The notes under the pieces were generated by a model. That model was not told the origin of the DNA. It ran no database searches and was given only the letters and a program-made list of their open reading frames with translations. Positions 1 to 6,325 of a stretch of DNA of 7,492 bases are shown here, piece after piece. Position 1 is the first letter of the stretch, and every line of letters starts with the position of its first letter. A program made the translations under genes and the position numbers. The DNA comes from CAYLGY01 sp964383325. GTDB lineage: Bacteria > Pseudomonadota > Alphaproteobacteria > Rhizobiales > Rhizobiaceae. The DNA is taken from contig CAYLGY010000105.1 of the NCBI GenBank assembly GCA_964383325.1, forward strand, positions 1-7,492, given 5' to 3'.

Positions 1-23
1 GTGAGCAGCGCAATTTCAGTCAT
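1..23 (-). CDS. dctM: TRAP transporter large permease (DctM-type), first 7 codons only
   Basis: An ATG on the minus strand at 23-21 lies inside the end of dctQ, overlapping it by 8 nt. It opens a frame reading M-T-E-I-A-L-L before the left window edge. A short, polar-then-hydrophobic start of this kind is usual for the large 12-TM TRAP subunit, and dctM directly follows dctQ in most TRAP operons. No good Shine-Dalgarno sequence precedes it, so translation is probably coupled to termination of dctQ. The product would be the channel-forming subunit that moves the substrate with sodium. The identity is inferred mainly from gene order, because only seven residues are visible. Confidence 0.65.
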
Positions 24-507
24 GTGTCGGCGCCGCTTCACGAGGGAAAAAGAGGTCGGCGGCTATTCTCGCCACCAACAAACCGCAACCCACCGGGACC
101 CAGACGTAGCTCCAGTAGAGCGGAAACTGGATCAAGCCGAAGGTTGTGTCTCCAGTACGGAATTTTTCATATGCCTCTTGAGAAGCATATACGGTCAGAA
201 ACGACATTGCCGCCAATACTACAATCAGACGGAATACTCTGAGGACCCTGTGTTTTCCCCATGAACCGAGCACATCGAGCGTTATGTGGCGACCGCTGGA
301 ATAGGTCGGGGCTATCCCCATATAGGTAAGCACCACCATGAGATATAGCGTGGTGATCTCATAGGCTCCCTGCAGGGGTTTGTTGAACAAATAACGCCCG
401 AACGCATCAGCGCTGATGAGAAGCATCATGAGAACGATACTGCCCTGCGCGAAAGCAAGCGCTGCTTTGTCAAGCAGATCCAATGATCTGTGGACGTATC
501 TGCGCAT
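16..507 (-). CDS. dctQ: TRAP transporter small permease subunit (DctQ family)
   Basis: This 163-aa inner-membrane protein is the small four-helix subunit that partners DctM in a tripartite ATP-independent periplasmic transporter. Four hydrophobic segments can be seen at about residues 15-33, 50-68, 90-108 and 128-148. The family hallmark follows helix 1: residues 34-45 read DAFGRYLFNKPL, followed by G-A-Y-E at the start of helix 2 (family pattern D-x-x-x-R-Y-x-F-N-x-P-x-x-x-x-x-E). Length is normal for the family. The ATG at 507-505 is preceded by a strong GGGAGG Shine-Dalgarno sequence about 6 nt upstream. It follows dctP after 55 nt and overlaps the start of dctM by 8 nt. The substrate cannot be read from this subunit. 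Confidence 0.95.
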   Translation of the reverse strand: MRRYVHRSLDLLDKAALAFAQGSIVLMMLLISADAFGRYLFNKPLQGAYEITTLYLMVVLTYMGIAPTYSSGRHITLDVLGSWGKHRVLRVFRLIVVLAAMSFLTVYASQEAYEKFRTGDTTFGLIQFPLYWSYVWVPVGCGLLVARIAADLFFPREAAPTHD

Positions 508-525
508 TTGAAACCCTCCCGGCTC

Positions 526-552
526 CGCCTCCGATCGACAGGATCGGAGGCG
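526..552 (-). promoter_or_regulatory. Intercistronic hairpin between dctP and dctQ
   Basis: An 11-bp perfect inverted repeat (CGCCTCCGATC, 5-nt loop, GATCGGAGGCG) fills most of the 55-nt gap between the dctP stop and the dctQ start. No run of T follows it on the minus strand, so it does not look like a complete intrinsic terminator. In transporter operons, hairpins after the binding-protein gene often protect the 3' end of that part of the mRNA or attenuate readthrough, giving more binding protein than membrane subunits. That role is an inference here; the repeat is directly visible. Confidence 0.7.
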
Positions 553-562
553 AAGTGAAGTT

Positions 563-1588
563 TTATCTGTCGAGCAAAGATTTGAAGGTGCTGAGGGTCT
601 CTTCCGCGGGCAACCCTCTGGAATTCATCTGCGTTATCCAGGCCTCTTCGACACCGCTCAGCCGATTGCTGAACTCTTCCATCATTTCCGGAGAGAGATC
701 GACGATCTTGATGCCCAGCGATTCCAGCTGCTCGTATGACGCATCCGTGTCCGCCTGGAATCCTGCAGCCATCTTCTCATTCACTTCATCCGAAACCTCG
801 AGGATGAGTTGGCGAATGTCCTCAGGCAGACCTTGCCAGAAGCGCTCGTTCACCATGCCGACAAAGGTTGCGGAGCCCAGGCTGGCGTTCCTCGTTACCG
901 TACCGAGCAGCTCCTCGATCTTGTAACCGAAAACGCTCGGCGGATTGTAGATCGCACCATCGACAGTGCCGCGTTGCAAGCCGATATAGAGATCCCCCGC
1001 CGACATCTTCACCGGGACAGCGCCAAGTACATTGGCGACGAATTCGCTCACTGCGCCTGAAACGCGCAACTTCTGACCCGAAATATCCTCCATCGAAGCG
1101 AGCTGGTTCTCCTTTGTGAACATCAGCTGGTAGGGAGGAATCGCCAGGAACCAGAGGGGCCGAACACCATTCGGCAGATATTCGCGTTCAAGCAGGAACT
1201 CCTGCACGAGAGCACGCCCGGCCGCACTGCCGGTTATAGAATTGTCGAACAGGCCGGGCAGCTCCACCACGCTCGTCAGCGGCATTCGGTCAGTTATATA
1301 GACAGTACCGACTATGCCGATGTCCGCGATATTATTCTTGATGGCGTCAAGCATTCCTGCAGCTTTTGCCAGCTGCTCCCCTGGATACAAGGTTACTTCC
1401 ACCCGGCCGTTGCTGCGTTCCTCAATCAATTGTTTGAATGCTTGTCCGGAAAGGCGCGACAAGAGGTGAGTGGGGGGGAGCTGATCGGCATACCTAATTG
1501 CGATCTTGTCCTGCGCATATGCCGGCCCCTGCAGCAGTGCTAATAGCACTCCCACCATTGCCGCAACACAGCGAGAAAAATGAATCAT
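563..1588 (-). CDS. dctP: TRAP transporter periplasmic solute-binding protein (DctP family)
   Basis: This 341-aa extracytoplasmic receptor captures the substrate in the periplasm and delivers it to DctQM. Residues 1-25 form a Sec signal peptide: a short N-terminus with R6, a hydrophobic core, and a likely cleavage site after A-Y-A. The mature protein starts with the I-R-Y-A-D strand typical of DctP proteins. Family landmarks in order are E-V-T-L-Y-P-G-E-Q-L at 64-73, K-L-R-V at 173-176 (R175 is the expected carboxylate-binding arginine), and L-Q-R-G-T-V-D-G-A at 204-212. The arginine suggests an organic-acid ligand; which acid is unknown. The ATG at 1588-1586 follows a GGAGG sequence 5 nt away. 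It lies 46 nt after the CoA-transferase beta gene and 55 nt before dctQ. Nothing suggests damage. Confidence 0.95.
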   Translation of the reverse strand: MIHFSRCVAAMVGVLLALLQGPAYAQDKIAIRYADQLPPTHLLSRLSGQAFKQLIEERSNGRVEVTLYPGEQLAKAAGMLDAIKNNIADIGIVGTVYITDRMPLTSVVELPGLFDNSITGSAAGRALVQEFLLEREYLPNGVRPLWFLAIPPYQLMFTKENQLASMEDISGQKLRVSGAVSEFVANVLGAVPVKMSAGDLYIGLQRGTVDGAIYNPPSVFGYKIEELLGTVTRNASLGSATFVGMVNERFWQGLPEDIRQLILEVSDEVNEKMAAGFQADTDASYEQLESLGIKIVDLSPEMMEEFSNRLSGVEEAWITQMNSRGLPAEETLSTFKSLLDR

Positions 1589-1611
1589 GTTTTCCTCCGT
1601 TAAGTTTACTG

Positions 1612-1621
1612 TTCTATAGAA
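1612..1621. promoter_or_regulatory. Perfect palindrome TTCTATAGAA upstream of dctP
   Basis: This 10-bp perfect palindrome lies in the 46-nt gap between the CoA-transferase beta gene and dctP, about 24 nt before the dctP start. On the minus strand the gap also carries TAAAAT, which is close to a sigma-70 -10 box, but no good -35 box stands at proper spacing. It could be an operator for an internal dctP promoter, or chance in an AT-rich spacer. Confidence 0.3.
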
Positions 1622-1634
1622 GCATGTATTTTAC

Positions 1635-2405
1635 TTATCCTATTCCCTGCAATACTCCTCCTGGGTCAACGACCGTACGAAGGAGCGCAAGTTCTTCTGC
1701 GGTCGGTGGTGTCGTTTCGCTGAGATCATCAGCAACTCCGAAGTCGAAACCAGTTCGAGATACCACCTCGTCAACTGTAACTCCCTGGTGGAGAGATTTT
1801 AGTCTCATGCGCAGTGTGCGTTCATCGAAGTCGAATACGCATAAGGGTGTCACAACGAAGCGGGGACCTTCATTCGTCAGACCTGCATCCAGCTTGCTCT
1901 GTTGGCCGGAGAGATTGCCCGGGATGGTGAGGAAATCGACCTTTTCCACAAAGGAGCGCCGCGAGTGATCGAGGGCGCAAATATAGAAGCGCTTCGATCT
2001 GATCGCATATGAGAAGTTGGCAGCTCCCGGGCCTCTCACAGTTGGACGATCCCACGGCCCGATACAGTGGAGGTTCACGTTCCCGAAGCAATCGTACTGC
2101 AGCCCGCTATGGAAAAAGAAGTCGAGACCCCGGTGGGAATGCCCGAAGAGCTCGACAAAAGTTTCGGCAGCTTCGCATTTGCCAAGTGCTCGATCATCAA
2201 GCATCGACGGCGAAAGGACTTTCGGGTATGGGTTTACGAACATCTCGCCCGCGATTTGCAGGTTCGGTGCGTGACTTGCACGGGCGAGCAGGATCGCCGC
2301 CATGGGGATCAGGGCCGCTGCGCCTGCGGCTCCGGTCTCGCCGTCCTTTATGTCGCGCGCGAGCAGGACAGCCAGCATTTCACCAATAGAGTAGTCTTTG
2401 CTCAT
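1635..2405 (-). CDS. Family I CoA-transferase, beta subunit (glutaconate CoA-transferase GctB type)
   Basis: This 256-aa subunit pairs with the alpha subunit encoded just before it. Together they move CoA from an acyl-CoA donor to a free carboxylic acid through a glutamyl-CoA thioester. Recognisable blocks are A-P-N-L-Q-I-A-G-E at 46-54, L-Q-Y-D-C-F-G-N-V-N at 102-111, E-K-V-D-F-L-T at 154-160, and a C-terminal stretch around F-D-F-D-E-R-T at 191-197 and R-T-G-F-D at 217-221. The order and spacing match, from memory, Acidaminococcus GctB, and E54 falls at the position of its catalytic E54. The classical E-S-G there is E-M-F here. The more distant ring-opening enzyme IpdB belongs to the same fold family, so a hydrolase-like role is a weaker alternative. 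The start overlaps the alpha stop by 4 nt (ATGA), indicating coupled translation. The physiological acid is unknown. Confidence 0.85.
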   Translation of the reverse strand: MSKDYSIGEMLAVLLARDIKDGETGAAGAAALIPMAAILLARASHAPNLQIAGEMFVNPYPKVLSPSMLDDRALGKCEAAETFVELFGHSHRGLDFFFHSGLQYDCFGNVNLHCIGPWDRPTVRGPGAANFSYAIRSKRFYICALDHSRRSFVEKVDFLTIPGNLSGQQSKLDAGLTNEGPRFVVTPLCVFDFDERTLRMRLKSLHQGVTVDEVVSRTGFDFGVADDLSETTPPTAEELALLRTVVDPGGVLQGIG

Positions 2406-3358
2406 ATAAAGCGTGCCTCATCTTCCAGTGGCGCCAGACGGCGATAGCCTCCCACTGAGTCCAGATAGTCGAATGGATCGATGGGCTGCCATACGTGCCG
2501 TTCCAGATAGGCATCGACCATATCGCGCTTGGCGGGATCCTTTCGGACGGCGTCGCCGATATCTGCAAAAGCATCGATGAAGTCCTCGTCGACGCTATAG
2601 TTCGGGAAACTGGCGGTTGGGTGAGCACCGAACGGCACCTGAACAACATGTGTAACGTACACGCCCGGAATGGTCGTTCGTGACGGCTCCGCCAGGATTT
2701 TCTCGGCCGGAATGATGCGATCGACGCTTACGATTACCTTTCGAGCGGCTTTGGCGATCAGCGCGTCAGCATATGTCATGGTTGCAAGGTGCCGTACATT
2801 TCCGAACTCGTCCGCTTCCTGTGCATGGATCAGGGCAAGGTCAGGCTGGATTGCGCGGGTCGCGAATAGGGGCGTGCCCTCGAACGGGCAGCTTGTTCTC
2901 ACAATAAGCGGATTCAGTTCGATTACATCCGAACCCGCCCATGCGGTTACCGGCTGATAGGGTACGCCGTTCGCGGTCGCCATAAGGCCGCCGATGATCG
3001 ACAGCGCATCGACCGCGTGCGCCTTGATCGTGTTTCTTTCGACGGCGTCACGAAAGAATGGACAGAAGCGATGTTCCAGCGTGACAACCGGGAGAAAGGT
3101 TTCGGCGACACAGCCGGCGGCGATCAGCAGGTCAACGTCGTAGCCGGATGCGGGAGACGAAAACAGCTTGAGTCGCCTGCGTCCGCTCTTGATGACCTCC
3201 CGAACGAGGGCGGTGGGACGACCTTGCTTCAACAGTCCCCCCAGGCACAGGCTGCCGCCGTGGTCGAGGGCATCCGTTATCACCCGGCCCAGATCCTCAT
3301 ACCGAACAACTTTGGATTTCCGCTCCGGAGTGGCGCGGTTCGAATCATCAGGCAGCAT
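2402..3358 (-). CDS. Family I CoA-transferase, alpha subunit (glutaconate CoA-transferase GctA type)
   Basis: This is the partner of the beta subunit. With the start chosen here it has 318 aa, normal for GctA or IpdA-like proteins. Landmarks are G-G-S-L-C-L-G-G at 34-41 (the glycine-rich first strand), A-N-G-V-P-Y-Q-P-V at 129-137, and P-D-L-A-L-I-H-A-Q-E-A-D-E-F-G-N-V at 172-188, a hallmark of the family. S-V-D-R-I-I-P at 211-217 follows. The ATG at 3358-3356 is preferred because GGGGGAGG stands 5 nt before it. An ATG 33 nt upstream (3391) would add 11 polar residues but has only a weak ribosome site. The gene overlaps the end of the synthetase gene by 11 nt and the beta gene by 4 nt. This ties all three into one transcript and suggests a shared acyl-CoA substrate or product. 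Confidence 0.87.
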   Translation of the reverse strand: MLPDDSNRATPERKSKVVRYEDLGRVITDALDHGGSLCLGGLLKQGRPTALVREVIKSGRRRLKLFSSPASGYDVDLLIAAGCVAETFLPVVTLEHRFCPFFRDAVERNTIKAHAVDALSIIGGLMATANGVPYQPVTAWAGSDVIELNPLIVRTSCPFEGTPLFATRAIQPDLALIHAQEADEFGNVRHLATMTYADALIAKAARKVIVSVDRIIPAEKILAEPSRTTIPGVYVTHVVQVPFGAHPTASFPNYSVDEDFIDAFADIGDAVRKDPAKRDMVDAYLERHVWQPIDPFDYLDSVGGYRRLAPLEDEARFI

Positions 3359-5561
3359 TCTCGCCTCCCCCTGCCACGAAGACCTTCGCATCCAGAACCG
3401 CCACCCCTGAGCCTTCGGAAAACACGGCGAGGGGGTTGATTTCTACAGCGACGATTTCGTCTTCGCCTGAGACTGCAATGTCAGACAGCTTGGTTAGAAA
3501 CTCCACAATGGCGGGGATATCCAGCGGACTCCCGCCGCGCGCGCCATGCAGCACCTGCGCGATCTTGCACTCATCGATCATTTCACTGATTTCCGAAGCG
3601 CTAACGGGTAACACGCGGGAACTCACGTCGCGCAGTATCTCGGTATAGACCCCGCCAGCGCCCACGGTGAGAACGGGGCCGAAATGTTCGTCGGTAATCA
3701 CGCTGGCCAGGATTTCTGCCCTGGGCTTCACGGTCTCTACGAGAATGAAGCCCTCGAACTCTCCTCCAGTCGCGACGATGGATTGTGCCTGTCGACGGGC
3801 CGCAACGAGCATTTCCTCTTCACTGCCGATCCCGACGCTCACGAGACCCAGTTCCGACTTGTGCGCCGTGCCGCGCATCAGCCCCTTGATCGTCACCGGG
3901 TAGCCAACCTCGCGGGCAGCGACCCGCAATGCGCGTTCATCATGGCTCGCGACAAAGCGCTCTTCTGGAAACGCTGCCAGGCCTCGCCGAAGGAGTACGG
4001 CCTTGCTCTGATGCTCGTTCAGAACGGACATTGCGGTGGATGAACCGTTTGAGCGCCGCCGGACCCGGTGAGAATAGCGACAAGGCTGTCGCGCGATGGC
4101 TGCGCCAAGGCTGGCCGCACATTCTCTTACGTCTTCGAAAACCGCCACGCCTGCCTGACGCAGCATCCTCCGATGCCCTGCGTTTGCATCGGCACTAATC
4201 CAGGCTACGGCAACAGGCTTTTCGCTTTCGTCATGCACCTCAATCGCCGCTCGCGCGATTTCGTCTGCCCAGTCCGGGACTACGGGCGTGACGCCCACGA
4301 CTACGCCGTCAATATTGGGATCCCGGGCGAACGCCTTCAGCATCTTCGCCACTGTTCCCGGCTTCCTGAATGCTGCGCCGCCGAATGGCCACCCCCCGAA
4401 GTCCAGCGGATTGGCGCATCGGGTCAATTCAGGGAAATCCTCCTGCATCGCGGTCACCGTGCCGGCGGTACCTGTTGGAAACGTGATTGAAGTCTCGCCT
4501 TCGAAACTGTCTACAAGGAGGCCCCCGAGTCCTCCCGAGGCGGTAAATACGCCGAGGCGCGGCCCGAACTTCTTTCCGCTGGCGAGCAGGGCGGACACCG
4601 AGAGCAGCTCCTGCAGACTGTTCACGGAAACGATTCCCAGCTGGCGAAAGAGTGCCCGTTGCACATGGGCAGAGCCCGCCAGCGCGCCGGTGTGGCCCGC
4701 AACCGCTTGGCTACCAGCCTCCGACTTGCCGCTCTTCAGTGCGACGATTGCCTTGCCGCGGTCTGCTGCCAACTGGCATGCAGAAACAAATCCTTCAGGG
4801 TTGCGAAACCCCTCAAGGTAAAGCGCGATCACGTCTGTTGCAGGGTCGGCAACCAGAAATCGGATGCAATCACTGATGTCCGTGACGACCTCATTGCCCG
4901 TAGAGATGAGGTAGCTGAGGCCGATGTCCCGATCGGCGGCCAGGTCGAGCGTAGTGCTGCCGAGTGCACCGCTCTGCAGCACCAGACCGATCCTACCCGG
5001 TGCGCAAAGAGAGCCGGCGGCCCTGCTCGTCGAGGTCAAGACTGTCTCCGCCCGAAAATTCATGAACCCCGTCGTGTTCGGTCCAATTGCGATCGCACCG
5101 GCCTCTTTCAGAATCGACCTCAACTCCTGCTGCAGGGCTACTCCTGCATCGCCACTTTCAGCAAACCCGGCGCTGATCAGGACGAAGGCACGTGAGCCAT
5201 GCGCAATCGCTTCCCGAACGGCCGCATTTACCGCCGGGGCCGGCAAAGCGATGACGACACAGTCGGGTACGACCGGCAGCTCGGTGATCGAACCATAGGT
5301 CTTGTAGCCACCGATTTCCGCGGCCGTGCGGGAGACCGGATAAATTCCACCCTTGAAACCGTGGCGGACAACGTGGTCCAGCGCGGCACGCCCCCCAACC
5401 TGGAAAACGCCAGGCCGGCTGGATACGCCCAGAAATGCAATGGAAGATGGTGATAACAACTGTTTCCAGATCAAATCGGGGTAGCCGTTCCCTGCTTGTT
5501 TATCGCTATCGGAGCAATGGCCGACTGCGTTCGTCTCGCGCCACTCGTTGATCATCGTCAT
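3348..5561 (-). CDS. Acyl-CoA synthetase (NDP-forming), fused alpha-beta, with ATP-grasp domain
   Basis: This 737-aa cytoplasmic enzyme belongs to the ADP-forming acyl-CoA synthetase family (acid + CoA + ATP to acyl-CoA + ADP + Pi, reversible). Domains in order: a CoA-binding Rossmann domain at about 35-130 (S-I-A-F-L-G-V-S); a succinyl-CoA-synthetase-like ligase domain at about 186-330, with Q-S-G-A-L-G at 196-201, S-T-G-N-E at 220-225 and A-G-H-T-G-A-L-A-G-S at 288-297, where H290 is the expected phosphohistidine; a second flavodoxin-like domain at about 335-490 (A-S-G-G-L-G-G at 341-347); an arginine-rich linker at 492-512; and an ATP-grasp domain at about 513-735, with H-K-S-E-L-G at 567-572 and V-E-I-N-P at 706-710. 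All key residues are present. About 27 extra N-terminal residues precede the usual start of the family. The ATG at 5561-5559 has a modest GGATGG site; an ATG two codons later is equally possible. It appears to be the first gene of the operon. The substrate is unknown. Confidence 0.92.
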   Translation of the reverse strand: MTMINEWRETNAVGHCSDSDKQAGNGYPDLIWKQLLSPSSIAFLGVSSRPGVFQVGGRAALDHVVRHGFKGGIYPVSRTAAEIGGYKTYGSITELPVVPDCVVIALPAPAVNAAVREAIAHGSRAFVLISAGFAESGDAGVALQQELRSILKEAGAIAIGPNTTGFMNFRAETVLTSTSRAAGSLCAPGRIGLVLQSGALGSTTLDLAADRDIGLSYLISTGNEVVTDISDCIRFLVADPATDVIALYLEGFRNPEGFVSACQLAADRGKAIVALKSGKSEAGSQAVAGHTGALAGSAHVQRALFRQLGIVSVNSLQELLSVSALLASGKKFGPRLGVFTASGGLGGLLVDSFEGETSITFPTGTAGTVTAMQEDFPELTRCANPLDFGGWPFGGAAFRKPGTVAKMLKAFARDPNIDGVVVGVTPVVPDWADEIARAAIEVHDESEKPVAVAWISADANAGHRRMLRQAGVAVFEDVRECAASLGAAIARQPCRYSHRVRRRSNGSSTAMSVLNEHQSKAVLLRRGLAAFPEERFVASHDERALRVAAREVGYPVTIKGLMRGTAHKSELGLVSVGIGSEEEMLVAARRQAQSIVATGGEFEGFILVETVKPRAEILASVITDEHFGPVLTVGAGGVYTEILRDVSSRVLPVSASEISEMIDECKIAQVLHGARGGSPLDIPAIVEFLTKLSDIAVSGEDEIVAVEINPLAVFSEGSGVAVLDAKVFVAGGGENAA

Positions 5562-5577
5562 TCGTTACCATCCATAA

Positions 5578-5591
5578 CTAACATTTGTTAG
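5578..5591. promoter_or_regulatory. Inverted repeat CTAACA-TT-TGTTAG, candidate operator of the operon
   Basis: Two perfect 6-bp arms with a 2-bp spacer lie 16 nt upstream of the synthetase start codon. Short, nearly continuous AT-rich palindromes in this position are typical of binding sites for TetR-type and similar dimeric repressors, many of which respond to acyl-CoAs. The repeat overlaps the best candidate -10 element, which would fit repression. No regulator gene is present in the window, so the binding protein is unknown. Confidence 0.45.
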
Positions 5592-5613
5592 AAACGATCC
5601 GCCACTGCGTCAC
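5585..5613 (-). promoter_or_regulatory. Weak candidate sigma-70-like promoter for the operon
   Basis: On the minus strand GTGACG (5613-5608, four of six matches to TTGACA) is separated by 17 nt from TAACAA (5590-5585, three of six matches to TATAAT). Transcription would begin near 5578, giving a leader of about 17 nt that still contains the GGATGG ribosome site. The spacing is ideal but the boxes are poor, so this is only a candidate. Confidence 0.22.
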
Positions 5614-5834
5614 GTTCTTGTCCGCTGCTCGATGGGTTGTCTTCCGTCGATCAACTCGGAACGGCGCCCGATTGCCTGGACGATCTCGTTCCGTTCACAT
5701 TTGATCCAGCGTTCGTCCTCCCAGGTTGCCCCGCAGGGCACTCCGCCCACCGTCTTCGGCAGAGTGGCATATTCTCGTTTTACCGCATTTCTACAATACC
5801 AGCCGCTAAATTCAACTCCATGATTGTCATTCAC
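5610..5834 (-). CDS. Small hypothetical protein, 74 codons, GTG start
   Basis: A GTG-initiated minus-strand frame of 74 codons ends 48 nt before the synthetase start and has the same orientation. No family is recognised. The translation is polar, with two cysteines in its first half (C14, C34), a tryptophan-rich centre (T-W-E-D-E-R-W), and a C-terminal end rich in R, E and Q. The ending E-I-V-Q-A-I-G-R-R-S-E-L-I-D faintly recalls the first helix of SnoaL-like proteins. If that is right, this would be only the N-terminal end of a truncated gene. The ribosome site is weak. It could be a real small protein, a gene remnant, or a chance open frame in promoter-proximal DNA. Confidence 0.3.
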   Translation of the reverse strand: MNDNHGVEFSGWYCRNAVKREYATLPKTVGGVPCGATWEDERWIKCERNEIVQAIGRRSELIDGRQPIEQRTRT

Positions 5835-5859
5835 CTACATGAATGAATCGGGCGGGCGA

Positions 5860-6150
5860 GGACATGGCATCCGATACGCTGCCCTTCCAGATCGCGCTCA
5901 TTTGCGCCGGCGCGGGAAATACCGACATGGACAATGGTTATCGGAGCCTGCCAGGCATCATCGAAAAGCGGCGTTCCGATGTCGGCATGCCCTGCAACCG
6001 CCGCGAACGGCCCGGGCATTGTGTCCGGTGCGCTTCGGCGGCGACCCTCAGCCCGTCAGCGGCTACGATCATCATTGGCGAAGGGAGCCTGAAGCCTTCC
6101 TTCTGGCTTATCCCTATTGCCAGCATGGCGAGTGCACCGGCATGCGAGCA
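5860..6150 (-). pseudogene. Frame-broken relic, possibly N-terminal half of a short-chain dehydrogenase
   Basis: No intact gene is convincing between 5843 and 6325, although long open frames exist on both strands. On the minus strand, two adjacent frames together give a protein-like path. One reads E-G-F-R-L ... M-M-I-V-A-A-D-G-L-R-V-A-A-E-A (about 6100-6030). The next, after a shift near 6010-6020, reads A-D-I-G-T-P-L-F-D-D-A-W, then A-P-I-T-I-V-H-V-G-I-S-R-A-G (about 5985-5900). The last block resembles the D-V ... I-x-x-L-V-N-N-A-G-I-S-R-A-G region of SDR enzymes, with N-N-A-G degraded. The catalytic Ser-Tyr-Lys half is absent, and likeness ends before 5860. This is a tentative reading with real risk of over-interpretation. 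Confidence 0.27.
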
Positions 6151-6325
6151 TCGTGCACCATGGTATTCCGCACCGTGGCGACCGTTCCCTGTTCTGGAAC
6201 CGGTCAAGCTGGATGGCTGTAAGCCAGCCCTGCCACGATGGAGCGATCCAGTGCGGGGAGCGTGTGCGCGAGCGTGTCCGGAGGGAGCGCACATGACGGC
6301 GACATCGAAAGTTCCAACATGGAAT

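Noticed and set aside
3359..3391. Longer CoA-transferase alpha start at 3391
   Set aside because: It would add 11 polar residues with only a weak ribosome site. The start at 3358 has a strong GGAGG at proper spacing and gives the usual length.
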